A program made the translations under genes and the position numbers. Below the pieces are notes generated by a model. That model was not told the DNA's origin, did no database searches, and saw only the letters and a list, made by a program, of their open reading frames with translations. From Spiroplasma alleghenense (GTDB lineage Bacteria > Bacillota_I > Bacilli_A > Mycoplasmatales > Mycoplasmataceae): a stretch of DNA of 64,000 bases. The stretch lies in NCBI RefSeq assembly GCF_003363775.1, contig NZ_CP031376.1:868001-932000 (forward strand). Direction: 5' to 3'. Shown here piece by piece: positions 11,828 to 23,224 of the stretch. Numbering within the stretch: position 1 is the first letter of the stretch; each line of letters begins with the position of its first letter.

Positions 11828-13624
11828 TTACTTATAAAAGTCTATTAAAAATGTTGATTTACTGTGATCTATATCATATCTAAATCTGTTCTGATGGCTT
11901 ATAAATTCAATTTTATCTCTTTTGTCGCTTGTTAAAGTGTAAAATGAGGTTGTTCCTGACATAGTGTTAGCAAACGAAAACAAATAAACTCTTAAAGAAG
12001 CATCGTTTGTAAACTTTCCTATCTTTTCTAAAAAATGTATTTTCGCTACTGGACTAAAATTATGTACTTCATATTGTAAACTTTTAGGAATTCTTAAAGA
12101 TTCGTTATTAACAAATTCAGAATTATAACCCTTTTCCTCAAGTAGTTCTACTGCTTCAGGATTATTATTCATAATTAATGAATAACGAACCTCATCAACG
12201 GGATGTTTATTTCCCATTATGAAGTACTTTTCGTCTTTTGGTAATCTTAGTCAGTATGACTGATTAATGTAGTCTTCATTGTATGGGAATCTATCAAGAT
12301 TATAAAATTTTCTTTGATATGTTAGTGAAGTCTCGATAAAATCTTCATAAAGTTTTTTTGTATTGGGAAATGAGGTTTTTTGTCTAACAAAAATGATTTT
12401 TTTAGGTAATTCATAAAACTGTCCTTCAATTTTAAAGTAAATATCAGAAACTTGGATTCCATAAATACCAATTGTTAAATTATCTAAATTTTCATCAATT
12501 TTAAAATCTGATTTTTGTGACTCTAAGTAATTTTTAATTGTTAAATTTTCTTCTAAGTTGTTGGATAGATTATATTGGTTCACAGAACGTGAAATATTTG
12601 GATCTTTAGCAATTGCTTCATCTAAGACTTTTTTTTCATAATGACTATCAATAATCGGTCTGATCCAGTCTCCGGTTTCATCATTGATAGCATTTCTTAA
12701 AAAAGTTTCTCTAGCAGTTTCATCTCCGGTTAGAGCCTTGTTTAAAGTTTCCACTCTTTCGTCAAATTCACCAATCAAAGACTCGGTTTTGTACCTGCTG
12801 GCATTTATAATAGAATTTCTAGAAACTTTTAATTCCATATCAGAATAATAAATTTCTTCAATATTACTATTATTATTTTTCAAAGTTTCAACGTCTGCTT
12901 TTAGTTGTGTTTTAAAGTCTTCATCTTTTTTAATTGTTTCAGCCACTTCATCTTGTCTTCCATTATCACTTATCAGTGAATATTTATTTGCATTAGTCTT
13001 ATTAACTAATTTATCATAATCATCTGAAATTAACTGAGCTTTTTGAGCTCCGCTTTTTTTGGCAAAAATATTAACTGTTGTGTTAGCTGTAATTTTTTGA
13101 GAGCTCTTTTTACCAAGTCTGTCTTTAAAGTAAACTTGACTTTCAAAACCGAAAAAAACCGAAAGATTTTCACCTTTTTGATATAGTTTAATGGATTCGA
13201 TTTCTATCCCATCTTTTAATGGGGTTCCCGAATCCAAAAGAACTGGTTTATAGTTAACATTATTTGTAACATTATCAATTAATTTACTGCTTATTTCAGC
13301 TGTGGGTAATACTTTATAAACTTGTTCTGAAACAAGTTTAAAATATAAACTATCTTTATCTTGAAAGTCAGATTCGTGAGTTAAAAGATCTTGAATACTA
13401 AAACCTCCAGGAATTCCCTCTTCTTCTGAGATTCATGTATAAGGCAAAAACGCTTCTCAAATAGAAATTTTAAAAATGGAATTTGTTTCTTCAATGAAAC
13501 TATTTATTGTTGTTGTGTAATCATATTCATCTATAATTTCAGGTTCGCTTTTACAGCTAATGACATTAAGTGGTGCTACAACAATCATACTTGTTGCTGC
13601 TAATATTTTTAGTATCTTTTTCAT
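11828..13624 (-). CDS. Lipoprotein C, paralog of A and B
   Basis: A 598-aa lipoprotein with the same signal peptide and lipobox (LNVISC) as B. N-terminal and central halves are near-identical to B; the C-terminal part (from about residue 470) is more diverged, with FRYDIDHSKSTFLIDFYK replacing the B ending. At one shared Trp (DWIRPII) C uses TGG where A and B use TGA, while at another (ISIWE) B uses TGG and C uses TGA. It has its own copy of the TTGCTT/TATAAT promoter, whose -35 lies in the terminator of the gene upstream. That context suggests C is the original locus and B the copy. Function unknown. Confidence 0.88.
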
Positions 13625-13653
13625 TGCATTCTCCATATATTATTATCATACTA

Positions 13654-13682
13654 ATTATATATCAAATAAAAAAGTTAAGCAA
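13654..13682 (-). promoter_or_regulatory. Promoter of lipoprotein C
   Basis: TTGCTT (13677-13682), 17-bp spacer and TATAAT (13654-13659) on the minus strand. The -35 hexamer lies in the 3' arm and loop of the terminator hairpin of the preceding gene. Confidence 0.8.
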
Positions 13683-13696
13683 ATTACTTAACTTTT
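13660..13696 (-). terminator. Terminator embedded in the end of the preceding gene
   Basis: A 10-bp stem AAAAGTTAAG / CTTAACTTTT with a 7-nt loop (13670-13696), followed on the minus strand by a T-rich run. The 5' arm and loop contain the last codons and stop of the gene at 13684-14478. Confidence 0.8.
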
Positions 13697-14478
13697 GATT
13701 TGTGATTAATTTTATTGAGCAAAAAATTAAGCAAATGGCTAAATATTGGCAATAGTATTATTATGATGGTTACAATAATTAGCAACCACTCTCATCCAGC
13801 TAACTCAATTTCTTTAATTGGTCTCTTGGAGTGAATATGAAGGAAGAAATATGGATATTGTGTTTGTAATGGTTTATTGGCCAGATAGCGAAACTCACCT
13901 CTTATTAATGTCAAAATTAAGTAAATTATTGGATAAATATAAATTTTTCACAAATCTTTTTTGAAAAAAATTTTATGTCTAACGAACTCATAACTTTTAA
14001 ATCAATAAAGAGTTGCAAAAATTAGACAAACTGGACCAATTAAATGAATAACAATCTGTTTAACAATTTCTCACGCAGATAGTTTAATCTTATCAGGAAT
14101 TAAAAATGTTCAAAAAATGAAAAGCATTAAAAATGCATAAACACAAATTCCGGTATAAACTTTTCTTGTTAAATAAAATTTATTGTTAAATTCGTTTTGA
14201 TAAAAAGCCAGATAAAATAAAGCGCAGGAAATTAAAATGTTAATCTGTGTGGTGAAGTAGAAAAGGAAGTTTATTGTGTAGCCTTCTCGATCAAAAATTA
14301 TCAAACCATTAATTCTGGAGTCTAATTTTCAGATTTGAGTTAATCCATTAGAAGATCTGATTTCGCTAATGTTAATTAGACCATACAAATAACTTATTAT
14401 TAAAGTTAGAGAAACTAATAACCCCGATAAGAAGCAAAAGTAAAATTTCAATGATTGATAAAATTTTTTAAATTCCAT
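13684..14478 (-). CDS. Six-helix integral membrane protein, Pr6Pr-like
   Basis: A 264-aa very hydrophobic protein with about six transmembrane helices (roughly 10-33, 70-92, 106-126, 137-158, 175-192, 230-250). The helix-2 motif NFLFYFTTQINILI, then HLIGPVCLIFATLYWF and IYIYPIIYLILTLIRGE, resemble the Pr6Pr family of six-helix proteins, in which a conserved H...P and a YPxxY...RG segment occur. No substrate or partner is known. It lies downstream of another membrane protein and upstream of the lipoprotein cluster. Its start (14478) follows AAGGAG. The family call rests on motif resemblance only. Confidence 0.75.
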
Positions 14479-14492
14479 AAAGACTTCTCCTT

Positions 14493-14536
14493 TTTAAAAA
14501 AAATAGCCTATTAAATTATTAAAATTTAATAGGCTA
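14493..14536 (-). terminator. Terminator of the membrane protein gene at 14593
   Basis: A 13-bp stem TAGCCTATTAAAT / ATTTAATAGGCTA followed on the minus strand by eight T residues. It lies just upstream of the next gene's AAGGAG, so that gene has its own promoter or depends on read-through. Confidence 0.9.
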
Positions 14537-14592
14537 AAAATATGTTAGTTAAAAGGTTAAATATTTTTATATAACTATATTATAATCAATTT

Positions 14593-15393
14593 TTAGAATA
14601 AATTAAAGGGTCCGAAATACTTTATGTTGTCAGTACTACGAGAGAATTTCATAATTGGAATCTGTAAATATGGGATTGATCGAGAATAAACTCTCGCTGC
14701 CAAATAATCACTTTGATAACCCACCAATTGGTCTTTAACAAAAACAGATACTTCCATTTCATAGTAATCCTCTAAGTTTATTTTTGAATTTTGAGCCATG
14801 ACAAATAATATTATCAATCCCAAAAAAGCAGCAATCGTAGTAATTGATAAAATTGGTATACGATAAAGGAAAAATAAAAATGAATTTGATAAAATTATAT
14901 TTTCATAATCAACTTTTGACAAAATGAAAAGTATAATAGAAAATACTAAGAAAGCGTAGTAAACAATTTTGAAAAAAATTGGATAAATGATTGTTAATCT
15001 ACGGTAATTCATTATGTTTGGGTTTTTATTGTAAATTTTTGCAGCAGTTCAAATGCGACCCAAAATATAATCAATTTCATAACCAACTGAATTAATAGTA
15101 ATAGTTGGGATGATAATAAGTTTCTTTTTACGATTTAAATTACAAAAAGTCTTTATATAACTATTTTGTCTTTCATAAACTACTTTTAAATCGGCGCAGT
15201 TTGAATATATTTGAAATAATCTAATCATTTCATCTATTTTAGAACTTGAAATATTTATATCTGCTGATTTGATTACTGGAACTTCCATTTTATTGTGATA
15301 AAGTGTGAAATAAAGACGCACTCCAACCAAAAATAAAAAAGTAGAAGCTACAGTAATTAATAATAAGAAATTCATATTACTTAAACCCGCCAT
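14593..15393 (-). CDS. Membrane protein resembling a catalytically dead YugP-type metallopeptidase
   Basis: A 266-aa protein with an N-terminal membrane helix (residues 8-27), a soluble section of about 85 residues and two or three further helices (about 128-155 and 170-190), then a soluble tail. The layout, and segments such as ADLKVVYERQ, KKKLIIIPT and NSVGYEIDYILGRIW, can be laid over the YugP/zinc-metallopeptidase family, where the last segment would read NSV...HEVGH. Here no HExxH exists, so zinc catalysis is excluded. The start at 15393 has GGAG eight bases upstream. The TGA-encoded Trp directly follows the eroded motif. The YugP assignment is tentative; otherwise it is an unknown membrane protein. 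Confidence 0.6.
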
Positions 15394-15425
15394 ATTGATC
15401 GCTCCATTCTAATATAAAATTTTAA

Positions 15426-16139
15426 TTAAGCGGCATTGTGGTAAACATCTTGAACGTCCTCTAATTCATTAAGTCGGTCTATCAATTTTTCAAAACTTTT
15501 TTTCTTTTCTTCATCATCGATTGACACTTCATCATTTGGTAACATTGTGGTTTCAGCAACTTTATATTCACTAACCCCCATTTTGTCCAAAGTTTGACGA
15601 ACTTGGTTAAAAGCAGCAAAAGGTGCATAAACAAAAGTTAAGTTATTTTGTTTAACAACATCATTAACGGCTGCATCAGCTTCCATTAGATATTCTAGTA
15701 CTGCTTCAACGTCAAAACCTTCAAAAGCAAAAACACTGGTCGCTTGGAACATGTGTGAAACTGATCCTGAAACTCCAATTTTACCATCGTTCTTTTTAAA
15801 AACATCTTTTATTTCCGCAATGGCACGGTTAACATTTGAAGTCAACGAATCAACAATAATTGCCACATTACCAGGTCCATAACCCTCATAGCGATTAGAG
15901 ATAAAAGATTCATTATCAGCACCAGCTGCTTTTTTTATCGCTCTTTCAATGGTGTCTGTTGGAACTTGCTTTGATTTTGCCTTATCAATCGCACTTCTTA
16001 AAGCCAGATTGGCATTAGGGTCCGTTCCTCCCTGTTTAGCTGCCATATAAATCTCTTTTGCAGCTCTTCCATAAATTGCTGATTTCATAGCAGCAGTTTT
16101 TGCCATATCAGCTTTTCTAACTTCGTGGGCTCTTCCCAT
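15426..16139 (-). CDS. YebC/PmpR family protein
   Basis: A 237-aa protein of the YebC/TACO1 family. The start is set at MGRAHEVRKADMAKTAA, the family's usual beginning (MAGHSKW... type), not at the open frame that extends to 16232. Conserved features include AKQGGTDPNANLALRSAI, VPTDTIERAIKKA and the central YEGYGPGNVAIIVD. Family members act as transcriptional regulators or, as shown for YebC2-type proteins, help ribosomes translate polyproline. It has its own promoter region, an AT-rich gap with TATAAT-like sequence. The N-terminus lacks the classic GHSKW, which is a divergence also seen in other low-GC bacteria. Confidence 0.92.
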   Translation of the reverse strand: MGRAHEVRKADMAKTAAMKSAIYGRAAKEIYMAAKQGGTDPNANLALRSAIDKAKSKQVPTDTIERAIKKAAGADNESFISNRYEGYGPGNVAIIVDSLTSNVNRAIAEIKDVFKKNDGKIGVSGSVSHMFQATSVFAFEGFDVEAVLEYLMEADAAVNDVVKQNNLTFVYAPFAAFNQVRQTLDKMGVSEYKVAETTMLPNDEVSIDDEEKKKSFEKLIDRLNELEDVQDVYHNAA

Positions 16140-16212
16140 TAATAATCCTACTTTCTTTAAATACCTTGATATTATATAATATTTTTTATCACCAAACACA
16201 TTATTTGAAAAG

Positions 16213-16254
16213 AAACAAAAAACTCCTGTCAACTTTAAAAGTCAATCAGGAATT
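16213..16254 (-). terminator. Terminator of the deoxynucleoside kinase gene
   Basis: An imperfect stem with AATTCCTG / CAGGAGTT outer pairing around a loop of about 20 nt that can pair further, then TTTTTTG on the minus strand. Confidence 0.7.
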
Positions 16255-16262
16255 GGTGGTAA

Positions 16263-16895
16263 TTATTTTTTAGGTTTTAAACTTGGGTCCATTTTGTAGA
16301 TTTCCCCCATTATTAATTCCATTTTTGCTTCCATGTCATCAGTTTCTGCATCAACAACGAAGAATGGAAAAGTTGCTTTATGTTTTTGATAAAAATCATT
16401 ATAACGATTATTTAAAGCTTCTCAGTATTCTCGACCCATTAGTCCTTCACTATCACGACCACGAGTTTTGATTCTCTCCATTGCCTTATCAGTTGAAACT
16501 TTTAAATAAATAATAATATCAAATTTTACACGTTCATCTGGAATTGAAAGAGTTTGTAAAACAACATTTTCGTAAAAGTCATTATAGGTTTTAAAGTCAA
16601 CGTCATTAACATTTCCTAAATCGTGGTTTACTTGCATAAAAATTGGATCTTCTAAAATTGTACGATCAAAAATTATTTTTTTAAGCTGCTGAGCTTGTTT
16701 TAATTGCTTACTTCTCGCTGCGAGCATAAAAATTTGCATTTTAAAAACATTATTTTTAATGTCTTCATAATAAGCCTCAAAGTAGGGATTGTTATCAATT
16801 GGTTCAGGGAAAATTTCATGCCCAATTGTTTTACTAATGTATTCTGAAACTGTTGACTTACCCGCTCCTACTGTTCCAAAAAGTGCTATTCTCAT
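16263..16895 (-). CDS. Deoxynucleoside kinase (dAK/dGK/TK2 family)
   Basis: A 210-aa kinase that phosphorylates salvaged deoxynucleosides. The P-loop is GTVGAGKST (residues 7-15), followed by the substrate-site EPIDNNPYFEAYY, the DRTILEDPIF block that replaces the usual DRS, and the lid RGRDSEGLMGREY. The length fits the family. Mollicutes lack de novo nucleotide synthesis and carry one or two such enzymes. The sequence alone does not settle whether adenosine or guanosine is preferred. It is a single gene with a terminator behind it and a promoter in the 65-bp gap before it. Confidence 0.92.
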
Positions 16896-16960
16896 ATTTT
16901 TTCCTCTTTTCTTGATTTGTTTTTTTATTATAACTTAAAAATATCTAAATTATAATATAA

Positions 16961-17731
16961 TTATTTGTTAATTTTTGAATCTCTGTCACCTTTACGACGA
17001 ACTGCTGTAAAGATACCATAGAATTGTTTAACCTCATGAGGCTTTAGCGGACGGTAATGGCCTGGTTCTAAATTGTCGATTGTAAGGAACTCAATTTTAG
17101 TTCGTTTCAGTTTAACCAAATAGATATCAGCTGCAATTAACATTTTTTTAACATGATGTTTTCGACCTTCTGCAATTGTTAACTCAATAACTGAAACATC
17201 TTTATCTTCATCGTATTTTACCAATCTTGATGAAATAGCTTTAGTTTTGTAATCATCATCAATTGTAACTCCGCGAGTTAGTTGCTTGACATGAAATTTT
17301 GAAACCTTGCCTTTACATAATGCTTGATATGTTTTTGTAAATTCATATCTTGGGTGCATTACAAAGTTTGCAAAATCTCCATCATTTGTCATAATTAACA
17401 ATCCTGAAACATCATAATCTAGTCTCCCAACAGGATATACTCTTTCACCGACATTTTCAAAGTAATCAGCAACTGTGGGACGGTTTTTAGGATCTTTCAT
17501 TGTTGTTAAGACTAATCTAGGTTTATAGAATAGGTAGTAAACTTTTTCACCACTACTTATAACTTCATTATTTGAAATTGTGATTTTAGCATCAATTGGA
17601 AATTTTGTCCCTAGTTCTTTAACAACTTCACCATTAACCTTAACCTTACCTGCTAAAATTAATTCTTCTGCTTTTCTTCTTGAAGCATAGCCACGATTGG
17701 CAATTATTTTTTGTAAACGTTCTTCAATCAT
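16961..17731 (-). CDS. rluB: Large-subunit 23S rRNA pseudouridine synthase, RluB type
   Basis: A 256-aa pseudouridine synthase of the RsuA/RluB/RluE/RluF group, which modifies 23S rRNA in helix 80/81. An S4 domain lies at the N-terminus (RLQKIIANRGYASRRKAEELI). The catalytic motif is GRLDYDVSGLLIMTNDG with the nucleophilic Asp, followed by PRYEFTKTYQ. It follows scpB with a two-base gap; scpA-scpB-rluB is a well-known gene order in Firmicutes and Mollicutes. The C-terminus has a short basic tail (RRKGDRDSKINK). Confidence 0.93.
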   Translation of the reverse strand: MIEERLQKIIANRGYASRRKAEELILAGKVKVNGEVVKELGTKFPIDAKITISNNEVISSGEKVYYLFYKPRLVLTTMKDPKNRPTVADYFENVGERVYPVGRLDYDVSGLLIMTNDGDFANFVMHPRYEFTKTYQALCKGKVSKFHVKQLTRGVTIDDDYKTKAISSRLVKYDEDKDVSVIELTIAEGRKHHVKKMLIAADIYLVKLKRTKIEFLTIDNLEPGHYRPLKPHEVKQFYGIFTAVRRKGDRDSKINK

Positions 17732-17733
17732 AA

Positions 17734-18294
17734 TTACTCCCTGTTAAAGATATCAGCATCTTCTTGATCATTATTAGTTGGTAGTTCAGGAAGTTCAGAA
17801 AGACTATTTAAATTAAATAGTTTTAAAAAATCATTTGTGACAGAATATAACATTGGTCTTCCTGGAAGCTCTGATTTACCCATTTCTTTTATCAAATTGC
17901 GAATTTTTAATTTATACATGATTTGGTCACAACCAACACCACGAATCTGTTCTATTTCTGGTTTTGAAATCGGTCCTTTATAAGCGATAATCGACAAAGT
18001 TTCAATTGAGGCCGAAGATAGTTTTGATTCTAATTTTATATTAGTCATTTTCACCATAAAATCGTGGTATTCTTTTTTTGTTATCATTCGATGTTTATTT
18101 CCAGCAAATTTTTGAATATCAATTCCACAAGTTTGATCGTTTTGATATTTCAATTTTAAAGCTTGAATTGCTTCTTGAATAACTTCTTCTTTTTGATCCT
18201 CTAAAATAAGATGAATATAATCTTCTCCAATTCCTTCATCTCCACTAATGAATAATAAACCTTCAATAATTCCCATTATTTTTTCTTTGTTCAT
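17734..18294 (-). CDS. scpB: Segregation and condensation protein B
   Basis: A 186-aa winged-helix kleisin partner that works with ScpA and SMC in chromosome compaction. It begins with GIIEGLLFISGDEGI and contains SIETLSIIAYKGPISKPEIEQIRGVG, the hallmark of ScpB, followed by the second winged helix (GRPMLYSVTNDFLKLF). The length is usual. It lies between scpA (16-bp gap) and rluB, with MNKEKIMGIIEG possibly starting at the second Met. Confidence 0.95.
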   Translation of the reverse strand: MNKEKIMGIIEGLLFISGDEGIGEDYIHLILEDQKEEVIQEAIQALKLKYQNDQTCGIDIQKFAGNKHRMITKKEYHDFMVKMTNIKLESKLSSASIETLSIIAYKGPISKPEIEQIRGVGCDQIMYKLKIRNLIKEMGKSELPGRPMLYSVTNDFLKLFNLNSLSELPELPTNNDQEDADIFNRE

Positions 18295-18310
18295 TTTTAC
18301 TTCCCCTTCT

Positions 18311-19078
18311 TTAGGCTTCTATATTTGATTCTAAACTATTATCAAGATATTGGATATGAATATTATCATTAATTTGATTTATTGATAAAATTTGGTTTTT
18401 TGCTAAATCTAAAATTGCTAAAAAGCTCGCTACAAGCATTTGGATGGTAAAATCTTGTTCAATTAAGAAATCCTCTAATAATCAAATTCTGTTCTTATCA
18501 GACTCTAAAATGCTTATGATTTGAGCACTCATTACCTCTGGGGAAATATCTTTTCGAGTAATTGTTTTTACTGAAGGAGTTCTTAGTTGGTTTTTTTCAA
18601 TTGCTTTTAAGAAGATATTGGCAAATTTATCCAAATCAATATTAATTGGGGCTAAAGGTAAGCTATCGTCATCAATCTTAGAAACTTTGATTATTGATTT
18701 AGGTTTAGAGTGAGTCTGTAAATATTCTGCTTGTTTTGATTTAAAGAAATCCAGAGTTTGCTTAATTTTATGATATTCAACCAAACGCCCCAGAAGCTCG
18801 GTTCTTTGGTTTTCTTCATAGCCATCCTCTAAATTAACTTCTTCTTTTGGAATTAGGGTCTTAGACTTTAATTCAAGTAAATAAGCCCCCATTACTAGGT
18901 ACTCGCTTGCAATTTCAATATCCAATTCAGCAAAAGAGTTAATATATTCAATGTACTGGTTTGATAAATCAATTAAATTTACTTCCAGAATCCCAATCTT
19001 CTTTTCCTTAATCAGATGAAGAAGAAGGTCTAACGGGCCTGTAAAATTATCTAATTTAACTTCATTTCAAATTTTCAT
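18311..19078 (-). CDS. scpA: Segregation and condensation protein A
   Basis: A 255-aa kleisin that bridges the SMC heads. The N-terminus has the classical kleisin signature DNFTGPLDLLLHLIKEKKI followed by EYLVMGAYLLELKSKTLIP. The middle is charged and the C-terminus forms the second SMC-binding winged helix. It is followed by scpB and rluB on the same transcript and preceded, by eight bases, by an unknown HEPN-like gene, which is probably part of the same operon. Confidence 0.95.
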
Positions 19079-19086
19079 ATAAACTC

Positions 19087-19944
19087 CTATTTTTGATTTT
19101 TGATTTTTCTTTGTTGGATTGCCAAAATTTCATTAATTTCACGATCATCCATAAAAGTATCATTTATTAATAACATACAGCGCCCTATAATTATGAATAA
19201 TAACAGAATTGAAAAACTAATATTATACTGAGATGATGGGTCTGCAAAATCGTGTTCTAGATTATTGCGTAATTTTCTGACATAATGTCATGCATTAGAA
19301 TAGCGAATCGCATTTAATCCTTTAACCAGCTTCTCGTGATGTTCTGCTGATTTAGTAAAACTTCTTGCGTCTCCCGCAAAATTAATAAAGAATTTTAGTG
19401 TTAAGTCCCTATTATCAGATGTGGTGTTTTTAAAATACTTTTGGTTCAAGTGATTTATGATATAAACTAATTTATCAAAAATTGAAAATAAGTACTTAAA
19501 CATTTCATTTTGCTCATGAAACTGAACAGAGTTAATTTTAAATAGCTTTTTATAATCCATTAACGAATTGTAGCGGTATGACTTTTCCAAGTAATATCTT
19601 ACCATAGATTTAACCTCTGTAAATATCATAAAATTGAAAAAAATGGTTTTTTGAAATAAGCAACGTTCTAATAGTTCTTTACAGTAATTGAGATTATTAA
19701 AAATTAACTCTAAATCCTTTTCAATCACAAAACTGGATTTAAAATTAATGTCTAAATCACGACCACTGTTTTTACTTATTTCTGTTAGTTGAAAAACTAA
19801 ATCATCATTGATAAAGATTTCTTGATCTATAAAATTTGTGATGTTATTGATAACCTGCTTAAATTCCACAGATGTCATCGAATTGCCTGTTAGGCTATCA
19901 TTTAGCGCTTTCAAACTCATAAAATCTTTATAATTTTTATTCAT
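19087..19944 (-). CDS. Unknown protein with a HEPN-like RxxxxH motif
   Basis: A 285-aa, largely helical soluble protein with hydrophobic C-terminal helix (about residues 240-262, FSILLLFIIIGRCMLLIN). Near residue 225-232 the segment YVRKLRNNLEHDF contains R-N-N-L-E-H, the R-x4-H pattern of HEPN RNase domains, and similar HEPN proteins (for example the Cthe_2314-like group) are known in Mollicutes. No adjacent nucleotidyltransferase antitoxin exists, as would be expected in a HEPN-MNT toxin system. It precedes scpA by eight bases. A good Shine-Dalgarno (AGAGG) supports the start. RNase activity is an inference. Confidence 0.55.
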
Positions 19945-20029
19945 GCTTATTAACCTCTATTTTTATTATAGACTATCAAGTTAAAATTTTCATCTGTTCA
20001 AGTAAGATTCAGACTTTTTTGTTAATAAA

Positions 20030-20070
20030 TTTAAAAATCTCCTAAAATAAGATTAAGAGATTTTTTTATA
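20030..20070 (-). terminator. Terminator-like hairpin after guaB
   Basis: AAATCTC / GAGATTT arms around a 15-nt loop, followed on the minus strand by TTTTTAAATTTATT. Confidence 0.55.
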
Positions 20071-20071
20071 T

Positions 20072-21538
<1,467 letters not shown>

Positions 21539-21542
21539 TTTA

Positions 21543-23084
21543 TTACTCCCATTCTATTGTTCCTGGTGGTTTAGAAGTTATATCATAAACAACTCGGTTA
21601 ACATGATCTACATTATTTATTATTAAGGCTACAACATTTTCAATAAAGTCTCAAGGCAAGTGAGAAATAGTCGCAGTCATAAAATCAATAGTATTTACCG
21701 ATCTTAAACTTGCAAGATAGTCATAAGTTCGATTATCTCCCATCACACCAACAGTTTTAACTGGTAGAAGGACAGCGAAAGCTTGATCAACTTGATTATA
21801 TAAACCAGCTTTTCATAATTCATTGATAAATACATCATCTACTTCTCTTAAAATATCAGCTTTTTCTTTATTTACTTCACCAATTATACGAATTCCTAAT
21901 CCAGGACCCGGAAATGGATGGCGATTTATCATTACTTCTGGAATCCCCAAAGCTATTCCGACTTTTCTAACCTCATCTTTGAATAAATCACGAATTGGTT
22001 CAAGTAACTTCAAGCCCATTTCTTCAGGTAGCCCTCCAACGTTGTGATGAGATTTTATTGTTTTTGAGGCATGATCTGGGGAACTTGATTCAATCACATC
22101 TGGATAAATTGTTCCTTGAGCCAATCATTTTGCTTGCTTCATTTTTTTAGCTTCAGCGTTAAAAACTTCAACAAATTCTCTTCCAATAATTTTTCGTTTT
22201 TGCTCTGGGTCTGTTACCCCTTTTAAAGCTTTGAAAAATTGGTTTGAAGCATCAACCATTTTTATCTTCATCTTGAAATTTTCTTGATAGGTTTTAAGAA
22301 CCTTTTGACCTTCATCTTTTCTTAGTAATCCAGTATCAACAAATATACAAGTTAATTGATCACCAATTGCTTTGGAAATCAATGCAGCAGCAACACTAGA
22401 GTCAACACCCCCAGATAGTCCTAAAATTACCTCATCAGTTCCAACTTCTGATTTAATTTTATCAACACTATTTTTAATAAAAAAACTAACTTCTCAATTT
22501 GCTTCAGAATTACAAATATCAAAAACAAAGTTCTTCAGCATTTGTCCCCCGTATTCTGAATGCGTTACTTCAGCATGAAATTGAATACCATAGATTTCTT
22601 TGTTTTTATGCATAATTGCTGCAACACTTGAATCAGAATGCGCAAGTTTAATAAAGTCTGGTGGCATTTTTGTTAAATGGTCGGCATGACTCATTCAAAC
22701 AAGTTTTTGATCAGGAACTCCTTTAAACAATTTATTTTTACTATCATCTAAAAATAGTTTTGCTTTACCAAATTCTTGAGTATCCGCTAATTCTACTTTT
22801 CCTTTGAAAAGTTTTGTTATTAATTGCATACCATAACAAACCCCTAAGATGGGTAAGTTTAATTGGAAATACCCTTCATCAACTTTATATGATTTATCTT
22901 CATAAACACTTGATGGTCCCCCTGAAAAAATAATTCCCTTTAAATTTGGGTACTCTTTCATTTTTTCAACGTTAGTACGGTGATCCAAGACTTCGGCTAA
23001 AACCTTATTTTCTCTAATTCGACGAGCCAGAAGTTGGGTATACTGACTTCCAAAGTCTAAGATTATTATTTGTGTTTGTTTCAT
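21543..23084 (-). CDS. guaA: GMP synthase, glutamine-hydrolysing
   Basis: A 513-aa GMP synthetase. The N-terminal class I amidotransferase domain has the nucleophile in [10 protein letters not shown] and the His in [10 protein letters not shown]. The ATP pyrophosphatase domain has the PP-loop LSGGVDSSV (near residue 222) and the C-terminal dimerisation domain has [14 protein letters not shown]. Several Trp codons are TGA but the final one (EWE) is TGG. It starts after AAGGAG and precedes guaB. No guanine riboswitch aptamer is recognisable in the 140 bases upstream, which are shared with the divergent GNAT gene. Confidence 0.96.
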
Positions 23085-23224
23085 AATCTCTCCTTAAAAA
23101 ATAATTAATATTCTTAAAATTATATTATATTAATAAACCATAAACAACTAAAAATATGCTAATTTTTAAAAATAGATAATTGTTATTAAATATATTTGTG
23201 CTAATATGAATATGGAGGAAGAAA

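Larger units (their letters stand above)
9748..13683 (-). repeat. Tandem gene duplication, period 2080 bp
   Basis: Two head-to-tail units, each one lipoprotein gene plus its promoter. Upstream identity between the copies stops sharply at 11603 (copy B) and 13683 (copy C), just past the -35 element. In C the sequence continues into a complete terminator; in B only half of that stem remains. Confidence 0.85.

Noticed and set aside
9748-13683. CRISPR array suggested by repeated sequence
   Set aside because: The repeats are two whole genes 2080 bases apart, not short regular repeats with spacers.
16140-16232. Longer start of the YebC gene (31 extra residues)
   Set aside because: The extension has no family similarity and runs through the promoter-like region and toward the upstream terminator; the conserved start is at 16139.
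23085-23224. Possible guanine riboswitch before guaA
   Set aside because: No purine aptamer core was found in the intergenic region on the minus strand.
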